Shown piece by piece: positions 34,915 through 46,200 of a stretch of DNA of 64,000 bases. The stretch spans positions 114,838,182 to 114,902,181 of the forward strand of contig CM057466.1 in assembly GCA_030035585.1 (NCBI GenBank). The letters run 5' to 3'. The notes beneath the pieces are model-generated. The model made no database searches. It worked only from the letters and a program-made list of their open reading frames with translations, and was not told the origin of the DNA. Source of the DNA: Dugong dugon (lineage: Eukaryota > Chordata > Mammalia > Sirenia > Dugongidae). Both the position numbers and the translations under genes were made by a program. How positions within the stretch are numbered: the first letter of the stretch is position 1; each line of letters opens with the position of its first letter.

Positions 34915-36415
34915 GGCAAATTACTGACATAATAGGGACTAACTACTTTCATCTTACCTCTTTTAAAAAGGTAAATTGTTGGCTTCATAGAAGAGATCCA
35001 AGACTTTTCAATTCCGTGTACTACAGCCGAAGCAGGGCATCCTCGATGGGACAGACATCATCTGCCAGATTTGCTCCTGGTCGTCCAGGTTGCTGCACGG
35101 ACAGAAACAGCTGCTCCAGAGGGCTGGCCGGGTGCAAGGCTCTGAGGGCAAACATCTGTGCTCCTGACCCGGTACAGGTGAGCTCCCTGCTCCACAGCAC
35201 TGCAGCTTCCGCTTCCTCTTGATTCTACCTTGTAACTCAGGAGGACACAGGGAGGAAGTCTCTCCTCACCCCTGCAGGTGCTCTTCATCCCACACCTGTG
35301 ATATCTCAAAGGGCACATTCTCACATCACTCAACAGGAGACGTCGGCCTTTCAGGGAGATGAGGAGAACGGCGCCAATTCAAAAATAAGGAGAGCATTTG
35401 CAGGTTCCAGATGTTTGGGCTGCTATGTTGCTTCCCAACGCACATCAGGGAGAATTGGGCAGGATTCCCTTTTTCTGCGTGGTGCTGGTATCTTCAGTGG
35501 GCCTCGCTCGGCCCAACATAAGGGCCCCAGTGCCTAGAAGTCCAGGTCAGTAGCAGAGCACACCCCATCACCAGCCTACAGGCAGCCAGGTCTCCACCCT
35601 GCTCCCTTTTCCGCTTTTCTCACCATCCTCTCAGGGACGCAGCAGGGTGGGATCCTGGAGTGGACATGGTCTTGGAAGGTCTCACAGAGGCAGGGTTATC
35701 AGAAGAGGACAAAGAGTAGCACAGTGTTTCCTAAGCAGCCTATGCAGCTCCAGCCAGCTGCCAGGTCTGACTCGGGGTGGGCAGCTGCTTGCAGTCAGCC
35801 AGTCTGTCTGGGCGAGACCATGCTTGCAGACCATTGGTCCCATCAGACGGAGAGGATGGGCGGCCATCACAATGGTCCAGTACCTGTCATGGTCACTATT
35901 GTCCAACAAAAATGCCCTCCACCTTCTGAAGAGCATCGCCTGCACAATCTGCCGAGCCAGCAGACAGCAAGATATACAAACGGTCCAAGGGTGCAACCTG
36001 TATGACCCAGGAGACAGTTCTCCATCTCTGGGCAGCCTGCACACCAGTGAGTCTCTGGGTCATACTGAGTGAGCACAGATTTCCTGGGCAGAGCACAGAA
36101 GCAGGACTGGCCACATGAGGCCAGCAGAAATACGTCACCCTTCACTTTGCTGCTGTGTCATCCTGTTTCCTCACTGCTAGGTTTGCGTGTTGAGTCATGC
36201 CCACAGCTCGTTCTGCCAAAAGTCCTAAAAAAGAGGGGGCTACAGCTCAATCACTCAGGCTGCTCATTTCATAGCTGAGCTGGCTCCTCCTCGTCACTGC
36301 TCCCCGACACTCACGTAAGAGCAGAGAGTGCGGACACACCCTCGATAGACAGTGTTACCCAGAGAAAACAGCATGTATCCTCGGGGAGGAAAAAAGGCAT
36401 GCAGCTCTGTGGAGA
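34915..36415. other. GC-richer block of unknown nature
   Basis: GC content rises compared with the flanks. Overlapping open frames exist on both strands (for example 141 codons plus and 120 codons minus around 35650-36070), which is more typical of GC-rich non-coding DNA than of a gene. No domain, repeat family or exon boundary was recognised. An old LTR or unique sequence is possible. Confidence 0.4.
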
Positions 36416-36612
36416 GAGTCCCTGGGTGGTGCAAACAGTTAATGTACTCAGCTGCTCACTGAAAGGTTAGAGGTTTGAGTCCACCCAGAGATGCCTCAGA
36501 AGAAAGGCCTGGTGATCTGCTTCCAAAAATCTGCCATTGAAAACCTTATGGAGTACAGTTCTACTCTGACACACATGGGGTCACCATGAGTCAGAGTTGA
36601 CTTGAGAACAAC
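36416..36612 (+). repeat. AfroSINE, second subfamily
   Basis: GAGTCCCTGGGTGGTGCAAA head, TCAGAAGAAAGGCCTGGTGA, AAAATCTGCCATTGAAAACC and tail AGAGTTGACTTGAGAACAAC. It runs straight into a hexamer minisatellite. Confidence 0.94.
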
Positions 36613-36770
36613 TGGTATTGGTGCTGGTTCTGGTTCTGGGGTGCTGGTTCTGGTACTAGTTCTGGTACTGGTTATGGTCCTGGTCCTGGTACTGGTGCTG
36701 GTACTAGTTCTGATGCTGGTGTTGGTCCTTGGTACTGGTACTAGTGCTGGTTCTGATTCTGGTACTGGCT
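36613..36770. repeat. GGTNCT hexamer minisatellite seeded in a SINE tail
   Basis: About 25 copies of a GGTWCT/GGTTCT hexamer with scattered changes follow the AfroSINE end CAACTGGT. The Val/Leu-rich frame through it is an artefact. Confidence 0.92.
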
Positions 36771-37760
36771 ATGTGGAGCAGGGAAGTTCTTGGTTGACCG
36801 GAAAGCGTTTTTGGAAACGTAAATTGTTCTTCTTTAGATACAAAGGACACCAGGGGTTACTGTGGAAACAGCCCTTGGAGTCACAGTGGACCATGGGTTC
36901 AACACACATTAGACCAGGGGAAAGTCTGTATTAATGTGAATAACAACACAGATAGTGGCCACTTACACCAAGTGTGTGTTGCTGTGTTCTGCACAGAGGA
37001 GATTACTGCTCTACTGTGTTTCCAGGTTTACTGGGGAAGAAAGAGGGCTTGGAAGTCATCCAGAGGAAAGTAATCATTTTCACTGGGAAAAAAAAAATCA
37101 ATCTTGAACATCAGCTCCTGTGAGAATTTGTTTAAGGTATTTTAACTTAAATTGGCTCATCTCACGTTCTGTCTATACATGCACAATGGATGGGCTGCGG
37201 TTGAGTCAATCTCTCCATCTCAGCCTCCTGACCACTGGAAGTGGATGATGCGGCAATCTGTCCAGTGCCAGTGATCAGTATCGATTGAGAATGCTATCTC
37301 ACATGGAAGGGCCAGCCTTGCTGAGGTTCAGCTTGCAGGAACACATCATAAAGAGTGGTAGACTGATGCTTCTTCCAGAGCCAATGCCAAGAGAAAGGAG
37401 GAGCCAAACACAGCCATGTGGAGAGGACTGAGCAGGCCTGCCATGTGGCTGAGGTAGCGTTGATCCTCCATGCATGGCTGGTTCTGGCTTGCCTTCTCCT
37501 CACCAGGGCTCCGCACTGTGTGTCCTGCTGCTCCCTGTGTGCTGGGTGGGCACTGGCAGCCCGTGCTCCACCCAAACAAGATAAAAAAGAGGCAGAGGGC
37601 GGTGCATCTGAATGCAAATTTCACTCTAGGTCATGGAGATTCCCTATTCTCCAGTTATGAGTATGTGATGGGTGTGGAAAACTCTGCCCTTAAAACACAC
37701 ACATCCTTCTCCATGACACAGACTGCGAACAACACACTTGCTTCGTGGTTACAAGCTGAG
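36771..37760. other. Unique sequence, no gene recognised
   Basis: Overlapping frames of 80-123 codons around 37290-37840 run on both strands with no recognised domain. No repeat was recognised. Confidence 0.45.
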
Positions 37761-38112
37761 TTGTTGTTAGTTGCCATAGAGTCAGCTCCAGCTCACAGCA
37801 ACCCCATGTACAAGGTTCTCGGTCCTGTGCCATCTTTGTGATCTGTGGTGTGCTCGAGTTCGTTGTTGTGGCTATGTCAGTTCATCTCTCTGAGGGTTTC
37901 TCTTGTTTTCCCTGACCCTCTTCTTTATCAACCATGATGTCCTTTTGTAGCAGTTGGTCTTTCCTGATGACCTGTCCAAAGTAAACAAGCCGAAGTCTTG
38001 CCATTCTCACTTTTAAGGAGCATTCTGGTTTGAAGAACAAATCTCTTCAAAGATTGATCTGTTCATTCTTCTGGCAGTCCATGGTATATTCAATATTCTT
38101 CACCAAACTGAG
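37761..38112 (-). repeat. RTE/BovB-type LINE, 3' fragment
   Basis: It starts with the tail complement TTGTTGTTAGTTGCCATAG and follows the 3' end of the full-length copy at 56417-59620 for about 350 bp (CTTCTTTATCAACCATGATG, GGCAGTCCATGGTATATTC). It is a truncated, diverged copy. Confidence 0.88.
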
Positions 38113-38540
38113 TTTGGTGCTTTCTTGTATTAATCCTTCTAACTGAACAGTAGCTCAATATCTCCTAGGCTTGATTTTTTTTTTTTTTTTTTAATGTAGG
38201 TACAAAGGATTTGGCACTTGGAAGCACACCCCTGGATGAGGGGTGGTGTCAGCCTTACAGTATCTGTGGTTCAGATGATGAGGCAAGGATGTGTGCCCAC
38301 ATAGAGTGGGTTACCTTCATGTGCCACCATGCGTGTGCACTTGGGACAGTGAAGGGAGTGTCCCCACGATGAGAAAGCACAATCCCTCTCCCCGGTCTGA
38401 CTTTCTCCAAAAGCCTCCCCTCGATTTCAATGACTTTCTGATGGGATAGCTCATGGGGACCAGGTGTGTGCACTCTCTCAGTTCCTCTGATGATCATGTC
38501 ATTAGAATTGTGGATTATTAGTGGTAGAAGGAAGCTTATA
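38113..38540. other. Unique sequence with a T-run
   Basis: A run of about 20 T near 38168-38190 directly follows the RTE fragment. The rest is unique. Confidence 0.5.
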
Positions 38541-38742
38541 AGTGACCTGGGTGGTACAAACAATCAATGCTCTTGGCTGCTAACTAAAGGCTGGAGGTTT
38601 GAGTCCACCCAGAGATGCCTTGGAAGAAAGGCCCAGTTATCTACTTCTAAAAAATCAGCCATTGAAAACCCTACGGAGCACAGTCCACTCTGACACACAT
38701 GGGATTGCCCTGAGTCAGAATCAACTTGATGACAGCTGGTTT
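38541..38742 (+). repeat. AfroSINE, second subfamily
   Basis: GACCTGGGTGGTACAAAC head, GGAGGTTTGAGTCCACCCAG, AAAAATCAGCCATTGAAAAC and tail GAATCAACTTGATGACAGC. Confidence 0.93.
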
Positions 38743-39014
38743 ATTTTACCTTCACATCAGGTACAAAGAGATCATCCATCTACCCAAACTGATGCAGCTA
38801 GCAAGAGGCAGTAATTGGAAACTGACTCTCTAGGGTCCCACCTATAAGCCCTCCTCCCGCCCACCCTTTTCATCAACAGTTTTTGGTTGTTGGCAAATGT
38901 CTACTAAACCTATAAGAAATTCAAGGCTTCCCTGTATTCCTTTTACTTAGAGAGGGCATAATGGTCAGTTCGCAATAACCACAATAAAATAATACCAATA
39001 CCAACCTCAACAGC

Positions 39015-39205
39015 CAAGATTTGTTGAGGGCTTGGTATGTGCCACACACCGCTAAGCCCTCTACATGAAACTTTACTTATCTCTGTACAAACTGTATGAA
39101 GTAGATCTTGTTATTATCTCCATTTCAGAGGGGTTAAGTAACTTCCCCAGTCACACAGACCGTAAGCAGCACCCTCCCCTGAAGCTCAGACTCTTACTCG
39201 CTGAC
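39015..39205 (-). repeat. MIR SINE
   Basis: Reverse-complement MIR order: TTGGTATGTGCCACACACCG, GTTATTATCTCCATTTCAGA, GGTTAAGTAACTTCCCCAGT. The best-preserved MIR in the window. Confidence 0.8.
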
Positions 39206-39329
39206 ATACAGTATCCAAAATCTCTAACAACAGTACTGATGGTCCTTGCTCTTCTCCCAGACACAGTGGCAGGTTCAAAATGCACCATAACCATTCATCG
39301 TAACATTGGGTAAATTTGAAAGAAGTGTG

Positions 39330-39402
39330 TGTGTATGTATGTGTAGTACTGTGCATGAGAGAAATTATATATATATGTGTGTATATGTGTGTATATGTAT
39401 GC

Positions 39403-39445
<43 letters not shown>

Positions 39446-39463
39446 TATATATATATATACATA
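39330..39463. repeat. (TG)n(TA)n compound microsatellite
   Basis: A TG-rich part (39330-39400) is followed by a nearly pure TA tract (39405-39463). The Tyr/Ile-rich frames on both strands are artefacts. Confidence 0.95.
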
Positions 39464-39590
39464 CTGCATTTCCTCAACCATACCAATCTTCAGGTAGAAA
39501 GGAGAACCACAGTTTCAGCCATAGACTCTATTTAGCTCCTTTAGCTTCCTGCTCACCATTGTTCAATTTTCATTCGGCTAATATTTGTTG

Positions 39591-39749
39591 GGATCCCTGG
39601 TGGCACAGTGGTTAAGAGCTCAGCTGCTAATCAAAAGGTCGGCAGTTTAAATTCACCAGACACTTCTTGGAAACCCTATGGGGCAGTTCTAGTCTGTCCT
39701 ATAGGGTCGCTATGAGCCGGAATTGACTCGATAGCAAAGGGTATGGGTA
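39591..39749 (+). repeat. AfroSINE, short form
   Basis: GGATCCCTGGTGGCACAGTG head to GAATTGACTCGATAGCAAAG. Flanked by taatatttgttg (39579-39590) and taatattggttg (39750-39761), a 12-bp target duplication with one change. The roughly 45-bp GGGAGAAAGATG..TTACAG segment is absent. Confidence 0.95.
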
Positions 39750-39761
39750 TAATATTGGTTG

Positions 39762-40459
39762 AATATGAAATATCTACTGTATACTAGACACTGTCTTAGG
39801 AACTGAAGATACCAAGACTAATCAGTGCCCTGGCTCCTGAAGAGCAGAGTCTTGCAGCATCAGGGTGGGGAATCCGAACTGACCCACACCCAAGTGTAAG
39901 ATTCACTAGGTTAGTTTGTGGTCTGAACACCATCTCACTGAGTCTGCAAGAAGGTTCAGATGTCCAAGAAGGTGCAGAGTTCTTTCCTCTATCCTCGGGC
40001 CCTGAAGGACAGACACCAACCAAGTCTCCAGTTCATCAACTCTCTGTAGCTCACACAGCCCCCAACTCGTTTTCATGGTGGGCAGCCTCAAACAATCATT
40101 CAGGAGCCACAGCGTTCTGTGCAAGCACTTTCTGTGGGCAGTGTTTCTGAGACGGCTGCACTCACGACGTGCAGCTGTGGCCATAAACCCAGCTGGCCAC
40201 CAATCCTTGAGCAGGGTGCTTCACAGTTCAGGGTGAGTACACTTACCCTTTAACATCTGCAAGTGCCACTGGGTGAGTGCTTTAGGCTCTCAGTCTGGTT
40301 GACTTGTAAGTAAATGGTGCCTTACTTTGCAATCTGGGCACCAAGTGCCACACCCGATGGTAACCATGGTGGTTGAGGAGATGGGTGTTTTCATCTTCCA
40401 GAACCACCCTTGCTTTTAATAGCACTGAGATGCACCTCCCAGGTGAAATCCCTGGGCAG
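39762..40459. other. Unique sequence, no gene recognised
   Basis: Overlapping minus-strand frames (75 and 92 codons) have no recognised domain. Confidence 0.5.
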
Positions 40460-40842
40460 GTCTTTAGGTACCAGCAGGGTCACAGTGGTGGACAGATTTC
40501 AGTGGAGATTCCAGACTAAGACTAGGAAGAAAAGCCTGGCAATCTACTTCCAAAAATCAGCCACTGAAAACCCTGTAGATCACAACAAAACATTGTCTGA
40601 CTCTCTTGCTTTGGACTCGTCATCAGGAAGGATCAATCACTGGTAGATCGTCATGTTTGGTGAAGCAGAGGGCCAGCAAGGGCATGGGGGACCCTTGGTG
40701 ACATGAATTGACACAGCCTGCACAATGATGGACTCAAACATGTTGGAGATTGTGAAGATGCCACAGGACCAGGCATCATTAAGTTCTGTCATACATGGGG
40801 TCACCATAAGTTGGGGGCAGACCAGACAGCAGCTAACAACAG
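40460..40842 (+). mobile_element. Internally deleted RTE (5' end joined to 3' end), candidate non-autonomous element
   Basis: The first 140 bases match the 5' region of the RTE at 62080-62240 (TACCAGCAGGGTCACAGTGG, CAGACTAAGACTAGGAAGAA, CACTGAAAACCCTG, AACATTGTCTGA). From about 40601 the sequence follows the RTE 3' end seen at 56417-56660 (GGATCAATCACTGG, AATTGACACAGCCTGCACAA, GCTAACAACAGG). The whole endonuclease-reverse transcriptase frame is missing. It resembles deletion derivatives of other BovB-type LINEs, where both ends are kept so the parent enzymes can act in trans. Confidence 0.8.
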
Positions 40843-41560
40843 GCATGTGTGATTGCATATAATTATTGTAGTTTAAAATATTTCTGCAGTACTGTGGCAT
40901 GCCTCCTCAGACATAGCCCACCTGGATCTGACCATATGTTCATCAGAGTTTAATGAAGCTCCGTACACTCACAGTAGTCTGTATGTTTTTTACAACACCT
41001 CCCATCCATCTTTTGCATTCATCCTTCAATCAAGATCGAGTATCATCTGGAGTTGTCTGAGCTTGTCAGGCCCTGGGCCAGGTGCTGAGGCAGTGAGACT
41101 GTACTCCCACCCCATATTTCCTGGGGAGACCAATCAGCGAGTGAGTAATCACCCTGTGGTAAACAGTCAACACTGCAATTGAGATTCGTGCAGGCACAAA
41201 GCAACCCATCGTGAGGCATATCTGTGGCTTCTTTGGGACCTATAAGGAAAATGTCTTCACATGTTTCCACCCTTTCAAGTTCCTGGAGGGAAGAGACCAT
41301 TGTCTACTTATTGGAGATCTCCTACGAGAAACACACGGTGTCCCTCAACATGATTACATTCACACCAAGTTGAGGGGTGAAACCCCACCTGGGGCCACTG
41401 AGGCCCAAGAGTGCCAAGAGACTGGGGTCCGTGCAGGGGGCTCCCGCTCAGCTTAGCATCAGCCTAGCACCACACCACCTGCTGTAGGATCACATCATAG
41501 ACATGACCCAACAACAGAAACACTCACAGGACTCAAGGGCATTGGCCGCAACACAGAACA
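40843..41560. other. Unique sequence, no gene recognised
   Basis: No repeat or coding signature was recognised. Confidence 0.5.
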
Positions 41561-41765
41561 AGAACACCAAGGGCACCCAGAGGAGAGAAGTCCCAAGGAC
41601 AGGGAAATCAAGAGTACCTGGAGGAGCAGAGGTCTCAAGGACAGGAACACCAAGGGCACCTGCGGGGGCAGAGATCCCAAGGACAGGAACACCAAGGGCA
41701 CCTGGAGGACACAGATCCAGAGGACAGGAACACCAAGGGCACCCAGGGGCAGAGGTCCCGAGCCT
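41561..41765. repeat. 42-bp minisatellite
   Basis: Five units with the shared word AACACCAAGGGCACC (second unit degenerate) start at 41563, 41604, 41646, 41688 and 41729, a period of 41-42 bp. Because 42 is divisible by 3, the plus strand keeps an open frame (41503-41769) with a 14-residue periodicity. There is no evidence that it is expressed. Confidence 0.92.
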
Positions 41766-42695
41766 CTGAGTCCTGGGTGCTACATTTGGTGTGGCACAGT
41801 TAGATAGCTTCAGATTTTTGAAAGTCGAAGGATAAAGCTGAACAATAAAATGAAAGTCCTTCTTCCTTAAAATCTGCAGCAAGGTGAGGAGACTGAACTT
41901 ATCTTTTGGGCCCATCTACAGATACTTCTGCTCCAGACGTTGTGTGCTGGTCTGTAATGTGACAGGCTGCAGGAAAAAGGCACTCCTGGGTATCTGCCAC
42001 CTTCTTATCTCAGAAGCTGGGAGGGGTGCCCGTAGAATGGATGAGATGCCTCTCTGCCTGGGTGTGGAGGGAGAGCCGCCCAGCAGGAGCCTCAGCAGAA
42101 GAAGTGGCTGACCAGAGAGGCCGCCAACCTGCTTCTTACATCTGCAGAAGGCGTGGGACCACCCAGTTACCGTGATGCCAGGCGATGTGTTTCAGGGAGA
42201 TCTGGAGTCCACCTGGCAAGACCATCTCTTGACTTCTGGGGCAGCAATCGGTTTCTCCCAAGGGGTGGGTGCTTCTGCTGCTCGGTCTCATGAAAAAGCC
42301 AACCGCAAGGTGAGAGGCACAGAGGGAGTGAGGGGTTCAGGCTCAGACATGCCCCTCCCCCCAGGGGCTGCTGTGTTGCAGATCTAGCTGGTGGGCAGAC
42401 TCGCCTCCAGAGCAGCTCCCTCAGGAGTGATTGCAAACACTTCCTTGTTGCTTTCCCAGTCCAGGTGCTTCTACCTCCTTAGGTCAGCGGTGGGTGGGAG
42501 CAGGGGGCAGGGAGACCTGGCTGTAGCAGGAGGGCCTCCCCGTCAGTGGGGCTGGTCAAGTGGCCTCATAGGGAGGGAGGCACAGAAAGCCAATTTCTAA
42601 GACAGCTGCACCCAGGGGGTCTCAGAATCACCTAGAGGACTGATAGGATCCTCCCTGGAGCAGTGGACTTTAAAAGCCAATTATTGTGTCTTTAC
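41766..42695. other. GC-rich unique sequence, no gene recognised
   Basis: Frames of 70-90 codons on both strands have no recognised domain. No repeat was recognised. Confidence 0.45.
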
Positions 42696-42885
42696 AGGTC
42701 CCTGGGCAGTGCTAACCTAAAGGCCTGCAGTTAAAACCCACCAGTGGCACCATAGAGAAAGGCCTGGTGATCTGCTTCTGTAAAGATTACAGCCAAGAAA
42801 ATCCTATGGAGCAGTTCTACTCTATGAACACTTGGGGTCACCAAGACTCAGAACTGACTTGACAGCAATGGGTTTGGTTTGGTTT
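42696..42885 (+). repeat. AfroSINE, long form, diverged
   Basis: AGGTCCCTGGGCAGTGCTAA head with a shortened tRNA region, TCTGTAAAGATTACAGCC, and tail GAACTGACTTGACAGCAATG. Confidence 0.9.
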
Positions 42886-42959
42886 ATGGGAATTAAGACT
42901 TTATTTTGTAATATGCTAGAGAGACCTTGGCATATATTTCAAATAAGTAAATATTGAAA

Positions 42960-43167
42960 ACAGAGCCCTGGGTGGTGCAGCAGTTAAGCACTTGGCTGTT
43001 AACCAAAAGATAAGTGCTTTGAACCCACCAGTGGCTTTGAGGGAGAAAAGACCTGGCGATTGCTCCTGTAAAGATTACAGCCTAGAGAACACTATGGGGC
43101 AGTTCTACTCTGTGACATGGGGTTTCTATGTGCCATAATCGACTTGATGGCACATAACTACAACAAC
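42960..43167 (+). repeat. AfroSINE, long form
   Basis: GAGCCCTGGGTGGTGCAGC head, AAGATTACAGCCTAGAGAAC, and tail ATAATCGACTTGATGGCAC ending CTACAACAACA (RTE-like). Flanked by a perfect aaatattgaaa duplication at 42949-42959 and 43168-43178. Confidence 0.96.
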
Positions 43168-43240
43168 AAATATTGAAATGCCTCTAGATACACATATCAG
43201 AGAGGGCAAAATGCCTTAGCAACACAGCTATTAAAAATGT

Positions 43241-46200
43241 TCGTTTACACCAATAAAGAGACAGAGAGTGGAGGAATGGATTTAAAAAAACAAATCATCT
43301 ATACACTGTCTATAAGAGACACACTTTAGACTTAAAGACATAAACAAACTAAAACTCAAAGGATGGAAAAAAATATATCAAGCAAACAACACTCAAAAAA
43401 GAGCAGGAGTGGCAATATTAATCTCTGATAAAATAGACTTTAAAGTAAAATCTACCACAAAGGATAAGGCAGGACACTATAGAATGATTAAAGGGTCAGT
43501 ACACCAGGAGGACATAACCATAATAAATATTTACACACCAAATGACATGACTCCAAAATACATAAAACAAACTCTAAAAGCATTGAAAAGAGAGATAAAC
43601 ACCTCCACAATAATAGTAGGAGAATTCAGCACACCACTTTTGGTGCAGGACAGGACATCCAGAAAGAAGCTCAGTAAAGACACAGAACATCTAAATGCCA
43701 CAGTCAACCAACCTGATCTCAAAGATATATACAGAACACTCCACCCAACAGCAGCCAAGTATACTTTCCTTTCTAATGCACATAGAACATTCTCCAGAAT
43801 AGACCACATATTAGGCCATAATGCAAGACTTAACAGAATCCAAAACATCGAAATATTACAAAGCATCTTTTCTGGACACAAAGTCATAAAAGTGGAAATA
43901 AATAACAGAAAAAGCAAGGAGAAAACATCAAACACATGGAAACGGAATACACCTTGCCCAAAAACTACTGGGTTATAGCAAAAATTAGGGATGGAATAAA
44001 GAAATTCACAGAATCAAATGAGAATGAAAACATATCCTACCAGAACCTTTGGGACACAGCAAAAGTAGTGCTCAGAGGTCAATTTATAGCAATAAATACA
44101 CACATCCAAAAAAGAATAAAGGGCCAAAATCAACACATTAACCCTACAACTCAAACAAATAGAAAGAGAGCAGCAAAAGAAGCCTTCGGGCACCAGAAGA
44201 AAGCAAATAATAAAAATTAGAGCAGAATTAAATGAAATAGAAAATAGAAAAACAATTTAAAGTGTTAATAAGACCAAAAGCTGGTTCTTTGAAAAGATCA
44301 ACAAAATTAATAAAACATTGGCCAAACTGACAAAAGGGAAAACAAAAAAACAAACAACCCAAATAAGAAATGAGATGGGCAGTAACACAATGGACCCAAC
44401 TGAAATTAGAAGAATCATAACAGAATACTATGAAAAATTACACCCTAACAAATTTGAAAACCTAGAGAAAATGGACAAATTTCTAGAAACGCACTAGCTA
44501 CACAAACTAACACAAACAGAAGTAGAAGAACTAAATAAGCCTATAACAACAGAAGAGATTGAAAAGGTAATTTAAAAACTCCCAACAAAAAAGCCCTGGC
44601 CCTGACAGTTTCACTGGAAAATTCTACCAAACTTTCAGAGAAGAGTTAACACCACTACTACTAAAGGTATTTCAGAACATAGAAAAGGATGGAATACTCC
44701 CAAATTCATTCTATGAAGCCAGCATAACCCTGATACCAAAACCAGGCAAAGACATCACAAATAAGGAAAATTACACACCAATATCCCTCATGAACATTGA
44801 CGCAAAAATCTTCAACAAAATTCTAGACAATAGAAGTCAACAACATATCAAAGAAATAATTCACCATGACCAAGTTGGATTCATACCAGGTATGCAGGGA
44901 TGGTTTAACATTAGAAAAACAATTAATATAATCCATCACATAAATCAAACAAAAGACAAGAACCACATGATCTTATCAATTGGCGCAGAAAAGGCATTTG
45001 ACAAAGTCCAACACACATTCATGATAAAACCTCTCAGCAAAATAGGAATAGAGGGGAAATTCCTCAACATAATTAAGGACATTTTTACAAAGCCAACAGC
45101 CAACATCATCCTAAATGGAGAGAGATTGAAAACATTCCCCTTGAGAATGGGAACCAGACAAGGATGCCCCTTATCACCACTCTTATACAAGATTGTGCTG
45201 GAGGTCCTAGCCAGAGCAATCAGGCTAGAAAAAGAAATAAAGGGCATCCAAATTGGTAAGAAACAAGTCAAATATCTCTGTTTGCAGATGATATGATCTT
45301 ATACACAGAAAACCCCAAAGAATCCACAAGAACACTACTGGAGCTAATAGAAGACTTCAGCAAAGTTTCAAGATACAAGATAAACATACAAAAATCAGTT
45401 AGATTCCTTTACACCAACAAAGAGAACCTCGAAGAGGAAATCACCAAATCAATACCATTTATAATAGCCCCCAAGAAGATAAAATACTTAGGAATAAATC
45501 TAACCAGAGACGTAAAAAACCTATACGAAGAAACTTACAAGACACTACTGCAAGAAACCAAAAGAGACCTACATAAGTGGAAAAACATACCTTGCTCATG
45601 GATAGGAAGACTCAACATTGTGAAAATGTCAGTTCTACCCAAAGCGATCTACGGATACAATGCAATCCCAATTCAAATTCCAATGGCATTGTTTAATGAG
45701 ATGGAGAAACAAATCACCAACTTCATATGGAAAGGGAAGAGGCCCCATATAAGTAAAGCATTATTGAAGAAGAAGAACAAAGTGGGAGGCCTCACACTAC
45801 CTGATTTTAGAACCTATTATACCGCCACGGTAGTCAAAACAGCCTGGTACTGGTACAACAACAGGTACATAGACCAATGGAACACAATTGAAAATCCAGA
45901 TGTAAATTCATCCACCTATGAGCAGCTGATATTTGACAAAGGCCCAAAGTCCATTAATTGGAGAAAAGACAGTCTCTTTAACAAACGGTGCTGGCATAAC
46001 TGGATATTCATCTGCAACAAACTGAAACAAGACCCATACCCATACACCATGCAGAAAAACTACCTCAAAATGGATCAAAGACCTAAATATGAAATCTAAC
46101 ATGATAAAGATCATGGAGGAAAAAATAGGGACAATGCTAGGAGCGCTAATACATGGCACAAACAGAATACAAAACATTACTAACAATGAACAAACACTAG

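Noticed and set aside
35647..36072. 141-codon plus-strand frame
   Set aside because: No recognised family, no exon boundaries, and an antisense frame of similar length covers the same bases.
43409..46099. Long frames with endonuclease and RT signatures read as a host gene
   Set aside because: They are collinear with L1 ORF2, frameshifted, and followed by an L1 3' UTR and A-tail.
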